From: Poecilobothrus nobilitatus | Taxonomy: Eukaryota > Arthropoda > Insecta > Diptera > Dolichopodidae | DNA length: 64,000 nt | Assembly (NCBI GenBank): GCA_947095535.1 | Contig: OX352772.1 | Span: 220,019,488-220,083,487, forward strand | Reading direction: 5' to 3' | Shown here: in pieces, positions 1 through 11,066 of the stretch | Position numbering within the stretch: the stretch's first letter is position 1 | How the letters are laid out: each line of letters opens with the position of its first letter | Translations under genes and position numbers: made by a program | Notes under the pieces: generated by a model | What the model saw: the letters and a program-made list of their open reading frames with translations, nothing else | Databases searched by the model: none | Told to the model about the DNA's origin: nothing

Positions 1-3000
1 AAATTTTGTGAGAAGTGCAAAACAACCATCTCAAATAATTTGTGGAACTACCACATTCTGACAAATAAACATAAGAAAAATGCAGCAGAAGTCATTAAAA
101 CTAATGTTAGGTGTATTAATGAATGTTTTCAAAATAGACTAGAAACATTTATTAGAAATAATGATGATGAAGGCATATTAAACCCATCACAATTTTTAGA
201 AAAGGCTCAAACCGATATAATTGAATTGTTAAGACAATCACTAAAAAAGCACAATGCCATTAAGGTAAATCTTGAACTTTTCGGCGAATATATAAAACCA
301 ACAGAAAAAGAGTTTGAAAATATATCAATCAAATCTTTTCAAACTCGAATGTTTAGCATTACACAGACAGACGATCTTAATGATTTTTTTGAAAATGCTA
401 AAGAAGTTATTCAACAACAAGCAGAAGACTTCCAAGAAAAGGATAGTGGCTGGGCGTTGATTAGAATTTTACACGTGGAAATAAATATTAATAAATATGA
501 ACCAATCCGCGTTTCTAGTTATATTAAGTTACCAAAAAACATAGAAGATAAAAAAGCCTGCATTAATATCAACAATAATGATAACTTCTGGTTTAAGTGG
601 AGTTTGGTATCAGCCTTACAAACTTGTACTGAACATGCAAAACGAACATCTTCATACAAAATTAGTGACATTTCTCAACCCATAGTCAAGCTTGAGTTTG
701 GCGATGTTTTACAACTTAATTTTGGTAATATGCAATTTCCAGCTAAATTGTCTGAATTAAATTTATTCGAAGAACTTAATAATGACATAAGCATAAATTT
801 GTTTGGACTGGAAGTCATTAATAAGAAATATGAGGTTGTAGGGCCATTTTATTTGACAAAATGTGAAAAAAAGTTTCATGTCAATTTATTGCTTTTGGAA
901 AGGGATGAAAAATTTCATTTTGTAATCTTGATAAAACATTTATCAAGATTGATAAGTCGATCTGTAACAAAGAATACTCATCAAATTTATATTTGTAATA
1001 TGTGCTTGCAACATTTTCATACATTACAACAACGTGACTTACACATACTCGAATGCAATAAAGTAGTTACAAAGCTTCCATCTGTTGAAAAAAGTACACT
1101 AGAGTTTAAGAATTATCAACAACAATTGAAAACACCTGAGGTTATTTGTTATTTATGCTGATGCTGAGAGTATTTTACAGCCTATTGCAACATGCAATCC
1201 TGATCCCATGATGTCTTCAACAACAAATATTCATCAACATGTTCCAGTAGCTTTCTCGTACTACATTAAGTGTTCTTTTGATGATAGTCTAAGCTGTTTC
1301 AAAGAATTTGTTGGAGCTAACTGTGCTAAGGAATTTATCCAATCATTGACGGAAACATGCAGTGAATTATATTCAACCTTCTTTATGAGTTCAAAGCCGA
1401 TGAATCCACTAACACTGGATGAGCAGTTGCAACAATTGGTTCAAGAAATATGTCACATATTTGGTAAGCATTTAGATTTTAATAATAGAATTAGAGACCA
1501 TTGTCACTTTACTGGTAATTATAGAGGTCCTGCTCATTCTTATTGCAACTTATTGTATAGGCGATCAAATTTTTTCCCAATATTCTTTCACAATTTTTCC
1601 GGCTATGATTGTCATCTTTTATTTAAAGAGCTAAACGAAGTGAATGGACATATTGGTGTCATTCCTTTGAATAAATAACGTTATATTTCATTATCTAAAA
1701 AAATTACAATAGATAATAATCATTCATTTTATTTACGTTTTCTTGATAGCTTCAGATTTATGGCTTCTAGCCTTGATTCATTGTGTAAAAATTTAAATGA
1801 AAACAATTTGTTTCATATAAAAAAATAATTCAATAATAATGAAAAATTTATACTTATGACTCGAAAGGGGGTTTTCCCTATGAGTATTTAAATTCCATTA
1901 AACGACTTGACGAAACATGTTTACCGTCACAAGACAATTTTACCAATAAAATGACAAACACACCATGTTCCGATGAAGACTACATTCATGCAGTTAATGT
2001 ATGGAATACTTTTAAATGTCAAAATTTATGGGACTATCTTAAACTTTACCTTAAAACAGATGTACTTATTTTGACTGATGTTTTTGAAAACTTCCGAAAA
2101 ATATGCTCCAAAATCTATTCTTTAGATCCTGCAAATTTTTACACTACACCAGGTTTGTCATGGGCGGCTATGTTAAAATACACTGATATCAAGTTAGAGT
2201 TGTTAACTGATGTTGATATGTATAATTTTTTTAAAAAAGGGATGCGTGGTGGAATTAGTCAGTGCTCACTTAGACATTCAGTAGCAAATAATAAATTTAT
2301 GGGAGAATCTTATAAAAAAAACGAACCTTCTAAATAGATAGTATATGAAGATGCTAACAATTTATACGGGTTGGCAATGATACAATATTTACCACATAAA
2401 GATTTTCAGTGGGTTGATACTCCTGAAAATATTGATGTGCTTTCAGTTGCCAATTATTCGCAAACTGGTTACGTTTTAGAAGTGGATTTAGATTACCCTC
2501 AACATTTACATGATTTGCACAATGATTTTCCTTTTTGTGCTGAAAACAAAGTTCCACCGAAAGGTAAAATTCCTAAACTTTTAGTTGACTTAACAAACAA
2601 ACGAAAATATATTATCCATTATCGAAATTTAAAACAATGTCTTCGAAACGGCATGATTCTCAAAAAAATTTATAGAGTACTAAAATTCACACAAAGCAAT
2701 TGGTTAAAAAAATATATTGATTTAAATAACGCACACAGGTCAATGGCTAAAAATGTTTTTGAAAAAGATTATTTTAAATTAATGAATAATGCTGTTTTCG
2801 GTAAAACAATGGAAAATGTAGATAAAAGAAAAAATGTCAAAATAGCTACGTCTTGGGAAAGTCAAGGAAGACATTTAGGTGCTCGAGCGCTAATAGCAAA
2901 ACCAAATTATCATAGCCACTCTAGATTTACTGAAAACTTGATAGCCATTCAGCTTAATCATTCAAATATATATTATGACAAACCTATATATTTGGGATTT

Positions 3001-3576
3001 ACGGTACTCGAACAATCTAAAATTCTTATGTATGATTTTCATTATGATTATATTAAACCTAACCTATATGGTAGTAAGGCTTTATTAAATTATACAGACA
3101 CTGAGAGTTTTATTTATACTATACAGACAGATGATTTTTACGCTGACATATTTAATGAAATACCAAAACGTTTTGATACATCAGATTATCCATCCGACAA
3201 TTTATTTAATTTTCCTCTAATGAATAAAAAAGTTCTGGGTCTTTTTAAAGATGAATTTAATGGAAAAATTGTTTCTGAATTTATTGGATTAAAATCTAAA
3301 ATGTATTTCCTTCAAACATATGAAAATAAAACTATTAAAAAAGTTAAAGGAATAAAGAAATATGTTGTCAATTCTTTAACATTAGATAATTATAAAAATT
3401 GTTTGTTAAAAAATGAAACTTGTTTAAAACAAATGAAAATATTTAGATCACATTTACATACAATTTATACACAAAATTTAAATAAAGTAGCTTTAAGTTC
3501 ATTAGATAATAAAAGATATGTAACTGAAGATAATATAAAAACATATGCTTGGGGGCATTATGCCATTGAGCAATAG
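1..3576 (+). pseudogene. Protein-primed family-B DNA polymerase with endonuclease VII-like segment, Polinton/adintovirus type (copy 1, 5' end outside window)
   Basis: Replicative polymerase of a Polinton/Maverick- or adintovirus-like element. Reading from base 1: a C2H2-type finger (CEKCKTTI...H...H), an acidic/helical N-terminal region, a conserved 'ININNNDNFWFKW' patch, and a second C2H2 finger near 985-1060. Next come Exo I YADAES (about 1154), an EndoVII-like RDHCHFTGNYRGPAH (about 1495), Exo II NFSGYDCHLL (about 1592) and Exo III YLKTDV (about 2050). The polymerase motifs follow: A, EDANNLYG (about 2347); B, KLMNNAVFGKT (about 2780); C, YTDTESF (about 3094). Motif C of this family is normally DTD; here the second Asp reads Glu. 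Breaks: frameshifts near 1150 and 1880, stops at 1676, about 1827 and 2335. About 1,200 codons are visible. Dead copy; family assignment is firm, element type is inferred. Confidence 0.9.
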
Positions 3577-3639
3577 TTGTAAAAAAACAAAATAAAAAAA
3601 TCAAATTTTTGTTAGCTTAATATTAATAATAAAAATCAC

Positions 3640-5000
3640 AAATTAAAGATGTTTAAAAAAAAAAATATTATACACACATTAAAAGTGTCTTTCAATTTTT
3701 TAAAAACTTTTTTTTTTAATTTTTCAGATAAATATTAAACCAAAAGCTTTAACTTTAATAATTACTTAAACAAGACTTTATAAACTTTTCATATCTTCAC
3801 TTTAACCAGCTTAACTTTTAAAATTTGAAAACATAAAAAACTTTTAACTTTTCAGTTAAATATTAATTCATCTAAATCTAAACTTTAATAATATTAACTT
3901 TGAAAACTTTTCTAATCTGTTTGAAAATTTTCAACAGCACTATAGCTTAAGTTTAATATTGTTAATTTAAAAAACTTTTCTTTAATTTTTCAAGTAAATT
4001 TTAAACCAAGCTTAAACTTTCCTAATAATAGTTTTGTATTTAAACCCTACTTTAAAAACTTTTCATATTATCTTTTTAATACTCATCACTACAGTTTAAC
4101 TTCTTAAGCTTATTATTGTTTTAAATATAAAAAGTTTTCTATTTAAATTTTTAGGTAAGTAACTGTTAAATTAAGCTTAAACTTAATGATAATAATAATT
4201 TTGAATATAAACCAAACTTTTAAAACTTTTTATAACTAATTTCGAATTTTCAACACAATAGCTTAAGTTTTTTTATGGTTAAATTTTTAAAACTTTTTTT
4301 CAATTTTTCAGATTAATATTAAATCAAGTTTAAACTTTGATTATAATAACTTTGTATTTAAACCAAACTAAAAGCTTGAAAAACTTTTCATAGCTTCCCA
4401 CATATAAAAATATTTCAGCAATTTTAAATCAAGTTTTAAGTTTCATAACCAAGCGTTTTAGAAGAAGAAGAAGAATTTTAACATTGATATTAGTTTTGTA
4501 TATTAACTTTGTATTTAAGTCAAAACTTTAAAATCTTTTCATATCTAATTAAGAATATTCAACACTATAGCTTAAGCTTATTTTTTTATTTTATAAAACT
4601 TTTTTTAATTTTTCACGTAAATATTAAATCAAGCTTACACTTTAATAAACTTTTCATATCTAATTAAGAATATTCCGTTCAATAGCTTATGCTTATTTTA
4701 TTTTTTATTTTAATTTATAAAACTTTTTTTTCATTTTTCACAGAAATATTAAATCAAGCTTAAACTTTAATAATATTAAAAATAAACCAAACTTAAAAAA
4801 CTTTTCATATCTAATTAGGAATATTCAGCTCAATAGCTTAAATTTATTTTTTATTTTAATTTATAAAACTTTTCTTTTCAAGTTTAAACTTTGATAATAT
4901 TAACTTTGTATTTAAACCAAACCAAACTTTAAAAACTTTTCATATTTAATTAAGAACAGTAAGCACTATATCTTTAGTTTATTACTGTTTTAATTTGAAA
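3640..5000. repeat. Degenerate AT-rich tandem repeat, period about 125-155 bp
   Basis: Directly downstream of PolB copy 1. Two words alternate about nine times. One is close to 'AACTTTTCATATCTAATTA' (around 3784, 4058, 4532, 4648, 4796, 4933). The other is close to 'TTTTTCA.GTAAATATTAAA' followed by 'CAAGCTTAAACTTTAATAA' (around 3724, 3853, 3989, 4151, 4305, 4611, 4736, 4876). Spacing drifts, so the array is old. No coding potential. It could be the subterminal repeat of the PolB element. Confidence 0.7.
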
Positions 5001-5114
5001 TTTAAACATAACTGATATTCTAACCGCTAAGCTTAATTTAAAATACTCAAAAGCATAAAACTTTTTACTTATCACAATTTGATTGCATACATTTAGGATA
5101 ACTGTTGAATAAAA

Positions 5115-5183
5115 GTTCCTCCTGGAGCTGAAACGGCATAATAAAAGCTTTAAAAAAGCTCCTCCTGGCACTGAAACGGCATA
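5115..5183. repeat. Two 26-bp direct repeats, CTCCTGG...CTGAAACGGCATA
   Basis: Copies at 5115-5140 and 5158-5183 (43 bp apart) share 'CCTCCTGG' and 'CTGAAACGGCATA'. A related word, AAGCTCCTCCAGGCAGCATA, lies near 51000, also downstream of a PolB copy. This may mark the end of the PolB-bearing element. Confidence 0.55.
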
Positions 5184-5248
5184 TACATACTTCTAAGAAT
5201 AAATTAATAAATAAAAAAAAAATATATAAAAAAAAACTATTAACTTGA

Positions 5249-5455
5249 AATATAAAAGAAAAAAAAACTCTTCTTAAAAGTGATTTTGTGGTACGAGTGG
5301 TTATCCTTGATGATATAAAGGATTGTGAAACGAGCCCCCGAGTAATCTGCAGAGATAAAAAGGAGCACCATTACTTTGAAAAAACATCACTGAAAGTTCT
5401 GGGTGCAGCCGCTCAATCTATCCGAAAAGGAATCCACGGGCAATGTCCAGCATAA
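5249..5455 (+). other. Unrecognised coding-like fragment, richer in GC than its surroundings
   Basis: A 68-codon open stretch without ATG, ending in TAA at 5453. It includes 'VVRVVILDDIKDCETS' and 'SLKVLGAAAQSIRKG'. Base composition stands out against the AT-rich flanks. I do not recognise the family. It may be a fragment of a retroelement or of the neighbouring element. Confidence 0.35.
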
Positions 5456-5575
5456 CAATGATAGGACATATTATTTCATTGTAAGTCACACTTTGCTTAA
5501 TTTAATTAGTTAGGAAAAGCTTAAACAAGCTAATAAAAATAAAAATTCTTTTCTATAATTCGGTAATTAATTGGG

Positions 5576-5734
5576 TAATTCGTTAACAAGTATCTCCATC
5601 AGTAGAGAGAAAAGAAAAATCCAATACTTACTGAGTTTAAAAATATAAGTAATTAAATTATTAATTTTTTATATTTTAATGGATAATTCGTCAACAAGTA
5701 TCCCCATCAGAAGGGAGAAAACAAGAATCCAATA
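5576..5734. repeat. Direct repeat pair, 51 bp each, offset 108 bp
   Basis: Copies at 5576-5626 and 5684-5734 share 'TAATTCG', 'AACAAGTATC', 'CCATCAG' and 'AATCCAATA'. Apart from this, 5456-6650 holds only AT-rich sequence. A 'TGGCGC' at 6508-6513 could be the remnant of a primer-binding site for the retroelement that follows, but six bases are weak evidence. Confidence 0.5.
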
Positions 5735-6654
5735 AATATTTAAAAAAGTATTAATAAAGATTTTATGAAGATATTATTTGAAACAAAATTAAGACAAATA
5801 AAGAATAACATAATAAATATAATAACTGGCCATATAAAAAAAATATATAGAAAAAAAAAAGGAATAAATAGATATCTTATACAAAGAAAAAAAGAAGAAA
5901 GTACTTATAAAAGAAATCAAAAATAAATAAAATAAAAATTACAACGAACTGGACGTCAAATCTGTCTCTTAAATATAATAATAATTTCAAATTTTACTAA
6001 CTTATCAACTACTAACTACTAATAAGAATTAACCATAAAGATTGAATGACATTTTTCTATTACTTATATAAAATTCGGAAAAAAAAAATAAATAAATTTG
6101 TTCTTTGAAAACTTATCATATATTATTTTTTATTCTTTTTAATTTTAAGATTTTCAAAATTTGTTTTTACTTTTTATTTTATCATTTAATATAATAAAAA
6201 TTGCTATATTAATTTCATTATAAATTTTTTACATTTTATTAAGAATAAAAGAAATATAATAAAAATAAATAATAAGAATAATAAAACTAATCTAAGAATA
6301 TAAAATAACTTAGGAAAAAGTTATCTAGTAAAGTTGAAGAGATTAAAATACTTATCTACTGAGAATAAAAATAAAGAATTTTTATTAAAAATATAAAGTA
6401 AGTACTAAGAAAATTATTATCACTGTAAAGAATAAGCAAGTAATATTTTATAGTTTCAGAAAAATATAAGAACTCAATTAAATATTATTTTTTATTATTT
6501 GAATTTTTGGCGCTTTCTATAGCTTTTATTGTTTTATCATATTTAAAATTTTTTTTCCTAAATCATTTTGACCTTAGAAATATTCTTTCCTTTGTTTCTT
6601 TTTCTCCTTTTTTTGTCTTAACTAATTATTGTGAAGTTTTCTACTATTCTCAAA

Positions 6655-7112
6655 ATGTCACAAGTACCAACTCCACCAGTTGCCTGTGGTTCTGCTGATA
6701 CTGATCCAAATTTAGGTCCAAACGCAGCATCAACACCGAGAAAAGTGACAGAACAAACCATTCTTTTCGACCCTAGAATTATGAAAGACATGATCTTGGA
6801 AATCATCCAGTCGGAAAATAGAAGAATATCTGCACAAAATAGTTTGCTTGATCCAGATTTTTTGAAAATACAAATATTGTTCAATTAGAAACACAAAAGG
6901 CTATGAGAGGACGTGTAACGATGGGAACTCCAGAAATTGAAGAGACGGATCAGGAAATTAACTTTAAAATGGATCAATCTCTCTCCGGTATTGATAGTAA
7001 AAAAAGAATTTTCATGATCAAAAACAGAATATGGCTCATGGAAAAAAAATGTAGAAAAAACATTAAAAATTTAAAGAAAATATGCCATATTCTACTTCAG
7101 AAGAAGCGCTAA
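6655..7112 (+). pseudogene. Gag-like 5' fragment of a gypsy-group element
   Basis: An ATG at 6655 (MSQVPTPPVACGSADTD...) opens a 77-codon ORF ending at 6888. A second frame, open from about 6888 to 7112, continues a lysine/glutamate-rich sequence (QEINFKMDQSL...). The position, just after a possible PBS and before an env remnant in the same orientation, suggests the start of gag. The rest of gag and all of pol are absent. No protein signature proves gag, so this call rests on context. Frames 1 and 3 are used, implying at least one frameshift. Confidence 0.4.
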
Positions 7113-7951
7113 ATTATTCTAATATTAAAATTATTTCTGATGGATCTTGCTTATTCTATATCGTTGAAATACCTTTAACTAAGCGCGAAGTTTTTAATGA
7201 AATTTTAATTAAACCTGTAAAACGAAAAAGTATTGTAATACAAATAAATTTTAATAAAATTTTAATTAATCAAGAACAAATTTATGGAATTGTAAATGAA
7301 TGTAATATTGTTAATTCTGTAATCATATGTAATAAAAATAATATTGTAGATTTAATGAACTCAAATTGTATACGTATACCTAATTTGTTAAAAGGGGAAA
7401 ATTCAATGTGCAACGTTACTAACAATCAACATATCCCAACAATCGGGGAAATAACAACAGGTACTTTACTGCTTAATCAATATAAAAGGGTAATCACAAT
7501 TGATGGAAATAAACAAAATATTACTGGGACATTTTTAATAACATATCGAAACTCTACTCTCGAGATAGACGAACAAACCTTTAAATCAGAAGAAGTTATG
7601 ATAGCAAAACCAATACCAGCCATATTACAAACTAATTCAACCATCGACAAATTGCATGAACATTTATCATTGGAATTATTAAAAGAAATCAACATCAATA
7701 ACACTAAGACAATCAGTCTAATTGATAACGACAGACAAAGGGACCAATATATTCATTTCAGTTTTACTACAATTATTATAATAGTATTATTATCATTTGC
7801 AATAACTTTTACCAAGCGAAGAAGTAAGCTAATTATTAATAATGAAGGAAGACACGAAACAGAAAGTAATAACATTGACGATAAAAATCAGCCTACTGTC
7901 GTATTTCATCTGAAGCCGATGGAAAAATCAGATGAGGACATCCGAACTTAA
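7082..7951 (+). pseudogene. env: Errantivirus-type envelope glycoprotein, C-terminal part
   Basis: A 289-codon open frame resembling the membrane-proximal half of the fusion-type envelope protein of insect errantiviruses (gypsy group). Visible are several cysteines, potential N-glycosylation sites (NVT, NIT, NST), a hydrophobic membrane segment of about 18 residues (TTIIIIVLLSFAITF, nt about 7765-7812), and a basic, polar cytoplasmic tail. The N-terminal half, including signal peptide and cleavage site, is missing, so it cannot act as a complete envelope. The stop at 7949 is followed at once by a polypurine tract and LTR start, the usual 3' layout. The frame is unbroken over its length, which suggests a fairly young truncation. 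Confidence 0.75.
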
Positions 7952-7959
7952 GAGGGAAG
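7950..7959 (+). promoter_or_regulatory. Polypurine tract of the env-bearing retroelement
   Basis: AAGAGGGAAG lies immediately after the env stop codon and before AGTTAACGATG, a gypsy-group-like LTR start. Purine-only tract at the expected plus-strand priming position. Confidence 0.65.
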
Positions 7960-8760
7960 AGTTAACGATGTTTACAATTTCATATCAATTAACTTGCTAC
8001 AATGTTTCTCAACAATGACTACAAAGTATCAATGTTTATGTTAGTATGTTGCCCATCGAAAAGTAATTATCAACAATTGTATAAATTTAAATGAATAACA
8101 TTATTTCCCCTAATAAACAAAATTTTAATATTATAATTAATGACATAATTTTGTTAATACGCTTCAATGTCAATATTGTTTTATGAATAAAATATTTTTT
8201 TAATAAATTTGACCGTAAAAATACTATAAATTGTAAATTTATTTATTTTTATAAAATAAGCATTTTTTTTATAATAAATTATTTTTCTTTATAGTAATTT
8301 CTTTTTCTGTAATAAATATTCGATTTTTGTAAGATAAGCTAATTTTTGTAAAGAATTATTTTTTGTAATTATTTTCTTTGTAACAGTTTCTTTGTTTTTA
8401 AGATTTCAAAATAGGGAAATGTAAAATTCTTATTGTAAACTAATTAACTAAAAACACATATTAGTTTATTTAAACCAAGTCATTATTTTGAAATCTTGAA
8501 GATAAGGAAATAAAACTATTTTTTAATAAAATTGTAAAAGTATAAATATTGGTAAATTGAAAAGAATTTTGTATTCACTTTTTAAGCTTAGACTAGTTAA
8601 GTTAAAATAAAAATTATATAATTCAAAAGAAAGATTTTTGTTTCATTTTTTAATTGAAATATAATAAAATTTTTTATATAAGCGAAAGGTGAAAACTATA
8701 ACTTATATAAGTTTATATTTTTTAATTTTTTTCAGGTTTGAATATTACAAAAATAGATTT
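7960..8760 (+). other. Presumed 3' LTR, right boundary not seen
   Basis: Begins AGTTAACGATGTTTACAATT, as in gypsy-group LTRs. The sequence is AT-rich, with several AATAAA-like signals around 8170-8190. I found no matching 5' LTR upstream of 6650 and no clear terminal TAACT-type end, so the boundary at about 8760 is a guess. Confidence 0.45.
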
Positions 8761-8773
8761 TATTACATATTTA

Positions 8774-8976
8774 ATGAGAAATAATAACTCGGGGCTTTAT
8801 TTCTCAAGAAGTCGAAGATTCAATTGAAAGAGAAACAACACCCCGGGGTTTATTTCTCCTAGAAGTCGTAGTTCAACTTAAAAGAGAAATAAAACCCTGG
8901 GCTTAATTTCCCATATTTTGGGGGCTTTATTTCTCATTAAATGGGAAATAATACCCCGGGGGCTTTATTTCGCAGG
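8774..8976. repeat. Cluster of four palindromic GAGAAATAA-CCCGGGG-TTATTTCTC units
   Basis: Units centred near 8790, 8843, 8898 and 8955, spaced about 55 bp. Each pairs 'GAGAAATAA' or 'GGGAAATAA' on the left with 'TTTATTTCTC' or a close variant on the right, around a GC core such as CCCCGGGG. The GC cores contrast with the surrounding AT-rich DNA. No ORF. Confidence 0.6.
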
Positions 8977-9284
8977 ACCTTAATTCAGGTCACCTTATAT
9001 TATATATTACCTTTATGGAAGCTACGAATTTTTATTAGAATAATCACTAATACCATGGAATAAGAATAGAATATATTATTATTCTATGCTAATACTAATG
9101 CTAATTCCAATAATAGCAAATTTCTCTATACATACAATCAATCGGCCCAGAAATTTTTTAGCTTAATTTTTTTTTACAAAATGTACTTCCATACACAATT
9201 TGTCTGTAACTACATACATAATATGTATGGTATGGTTTTAGTGTTTGTTTTGTTTTCATTTTTACACAAAACAGAAAAAAAACA

Positions 9285-9567
9285 TAATAAAACAAAAAAT
9301 ACGTAAATAGATACCTAACACTACGTAGCTCTATAAATACAACTATATATCATTCATATTCAAACTGTGTATAAATCCATGTGTATACTGTATAGTCGTA
9401 ATAGCATACATTGTATAGAAAAGAAACATAAACAAAAATACGTAGCTATCGATACTTAACTCTACATAGCTCTATAAATATAATATTGTATATTATATTA
9501 TTCATATTTTTGAATATGATTCATATTCAAACTATATGTACAGCAATAGCATAGTGTATAGAAACAT
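9285..9567. repeat. Diverged tandem duplication, about 140 bp unit
   Basis: Both halves (about 9285-9425 and 9428-9567) contain AAAATACGTA, 'GATAC.TAAC.CTAC.TAGC', TAGCTCTATAAATA, CATATTCAAACT.TATGTA and AATAGCATA...TGTATAGAAA. The 8990-9765 interval has no other recognisable feature. Confidence 0.6.
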
Positions 9568-9766
9568 AAAATTCGAGGGGAAAAAAAAGAAAAAAGGAGG
9601 AAAACAAAGCCTCATATATTTCAAAATAATATTTTATAGTGGATTAAATTTGTACAATGAATTCAAATAATATTAAAATAGTATTAAATTTTTTAGATTG
9701 TAAAAAAATTTATTATGAGAAAATATTTCTATAAATATTTTTTTTTTAATTCAAATTGTTATTTTT

Positions 9767-11066
9767 AGCACATTTCCAAAAAAAATTTTGAAAAAATGTG
9801 CTTATTAGTTTCACTCTGTCCGTCCGTCCGTCCGTCTGTTTACAAAACTTCTACACCGTTAAAGATAGAGAAAAAAAATTTTAACCGTAGGTAGGTCTCA
9901 TAAAAAAAATAATTTTGTGGAACAACTTTTTCATGTAGCCCCCCCCATTACGGAGCTACAGCCCCTCAAACTTTGAAAAAGCCCTATTTTCAAATGCATA
10001 TATCTTATGTTCTGCTTAAGATTTTTTCAATCTGAAAACGTCATTCAACAGGTATTTCTTTTATCTTTGTAAATTAATATCACAATTATACAATTTTTTT
10101 AAATTTGGTATTTAAATTTACCGTTATGTGAAAACCCAATTTTGCATGATTTTTCTACTTTCATAACTCCGGCACGCTTCTAGATAGAAGCTTGAAATTT
10201 TGAGGCAAGAAAGAACTTTTTGAATTAGTATAAGTTTGCTCAGAAAATTTTTTCGGACCACCCCCTGTTTATGAGCTATTAGGGCTTAAAAATTGAAAAT
10301 TTGCTATTTTTAAACACCTGTAACTTAGGAACCTGTACACATTTTACTTCTGCAAGATATAAAAATTAAAGCTACTATAATATATTTTTACGTGTGTTAA
10401 AGGTTTATTTTAATTGTAAAGGGTTCCAAAGTTGCAGCTCTTCAAAATTGCGAAAAAGCCCCATTTTCAGATGTATATATCTCGGCCTCTGCGTAATAAT
10501 TTGGCAATCTAAAACCGCCAGAAGATCGAAAATTTTATTATCTATATAAAACAATATCAAAATTATGTAATATTTTGTAATTTACTATTTAAATTTACCG
10601 TTATGTGAAAACCACATTTTGCATGAAATTTCTTTTTTTATAACTCCGGCACCTCTTTAGATAGGAACCTGAAATTTTGAGACAAGAAAGAACTTTTAGA
10701 ATTAGTATAAGTTTCCTCAGAAAATTTTTTGGTAACACCCCCTCTTTAAGAGTTATTACGCCTCAAAAAATGAAAATTTGCTATTTTTAGACACCTGTAA
10801 CTTAGGTACCTGTACAAATTTTTCTTCGGCAAGACATGAAAATTAAAGGTTTAATAATATACTTTTACGTTTGTTAACGGTTTTTCTTAGTTATATAGGA
10901 TTCCGGACTTATGGCCCCTCAAAATTTCAAAAATGTCCTATTTTCACATTTTTTCTTATTACATGAAATTTTCAAATTTTTGTGTAAGTCACACTTCTAA
11001 ACAGTTTGTATTGAGTTTTGGAAATGTGAGCTTTTAAAAACCGTTGGTTTACATTCTACCTTGTTT
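9767..11066 (+). mobile_element. Non-autonomous element with GTCC repeats (mini-me/DINE-like), copy E1
   Basis: Starts with a perfect-stem palindrome AGCACATTTCC...AAATGTGCT, then TTAGTTTCACTCTGTCC and a (GTCC)n run at about 9817-9837. The body has recurring blocks such as 'AACTCCGGCACG' and 'TTTACCGTTATGTGAAAAC', each present twice, so the element is internally duplicated. It matches, in the opposite orientation, 25399-26381. It ends with GTTGGTTTACATTCTACCTTGTTT. No ORF of note. The (GTCY)n core links it to dipteran mini-me/DINE-1-type non-autonomous Helitrons; this is inference from layout. Confidence 0.75.

Noticed and set aside
5960..6510. 5' LTR of the env-bearing retroelement
   Set aside because: No similarity to the sequence after 7960 and no AGTTAACGATG-like start was found.
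9817..9837. CRISPR-like or simple microsatellite at GTCC runs
   Set aside because: The GTCC runs sit at the same place in each E and Helitron copy and belong to those elements; there are no spacer/repeat units.
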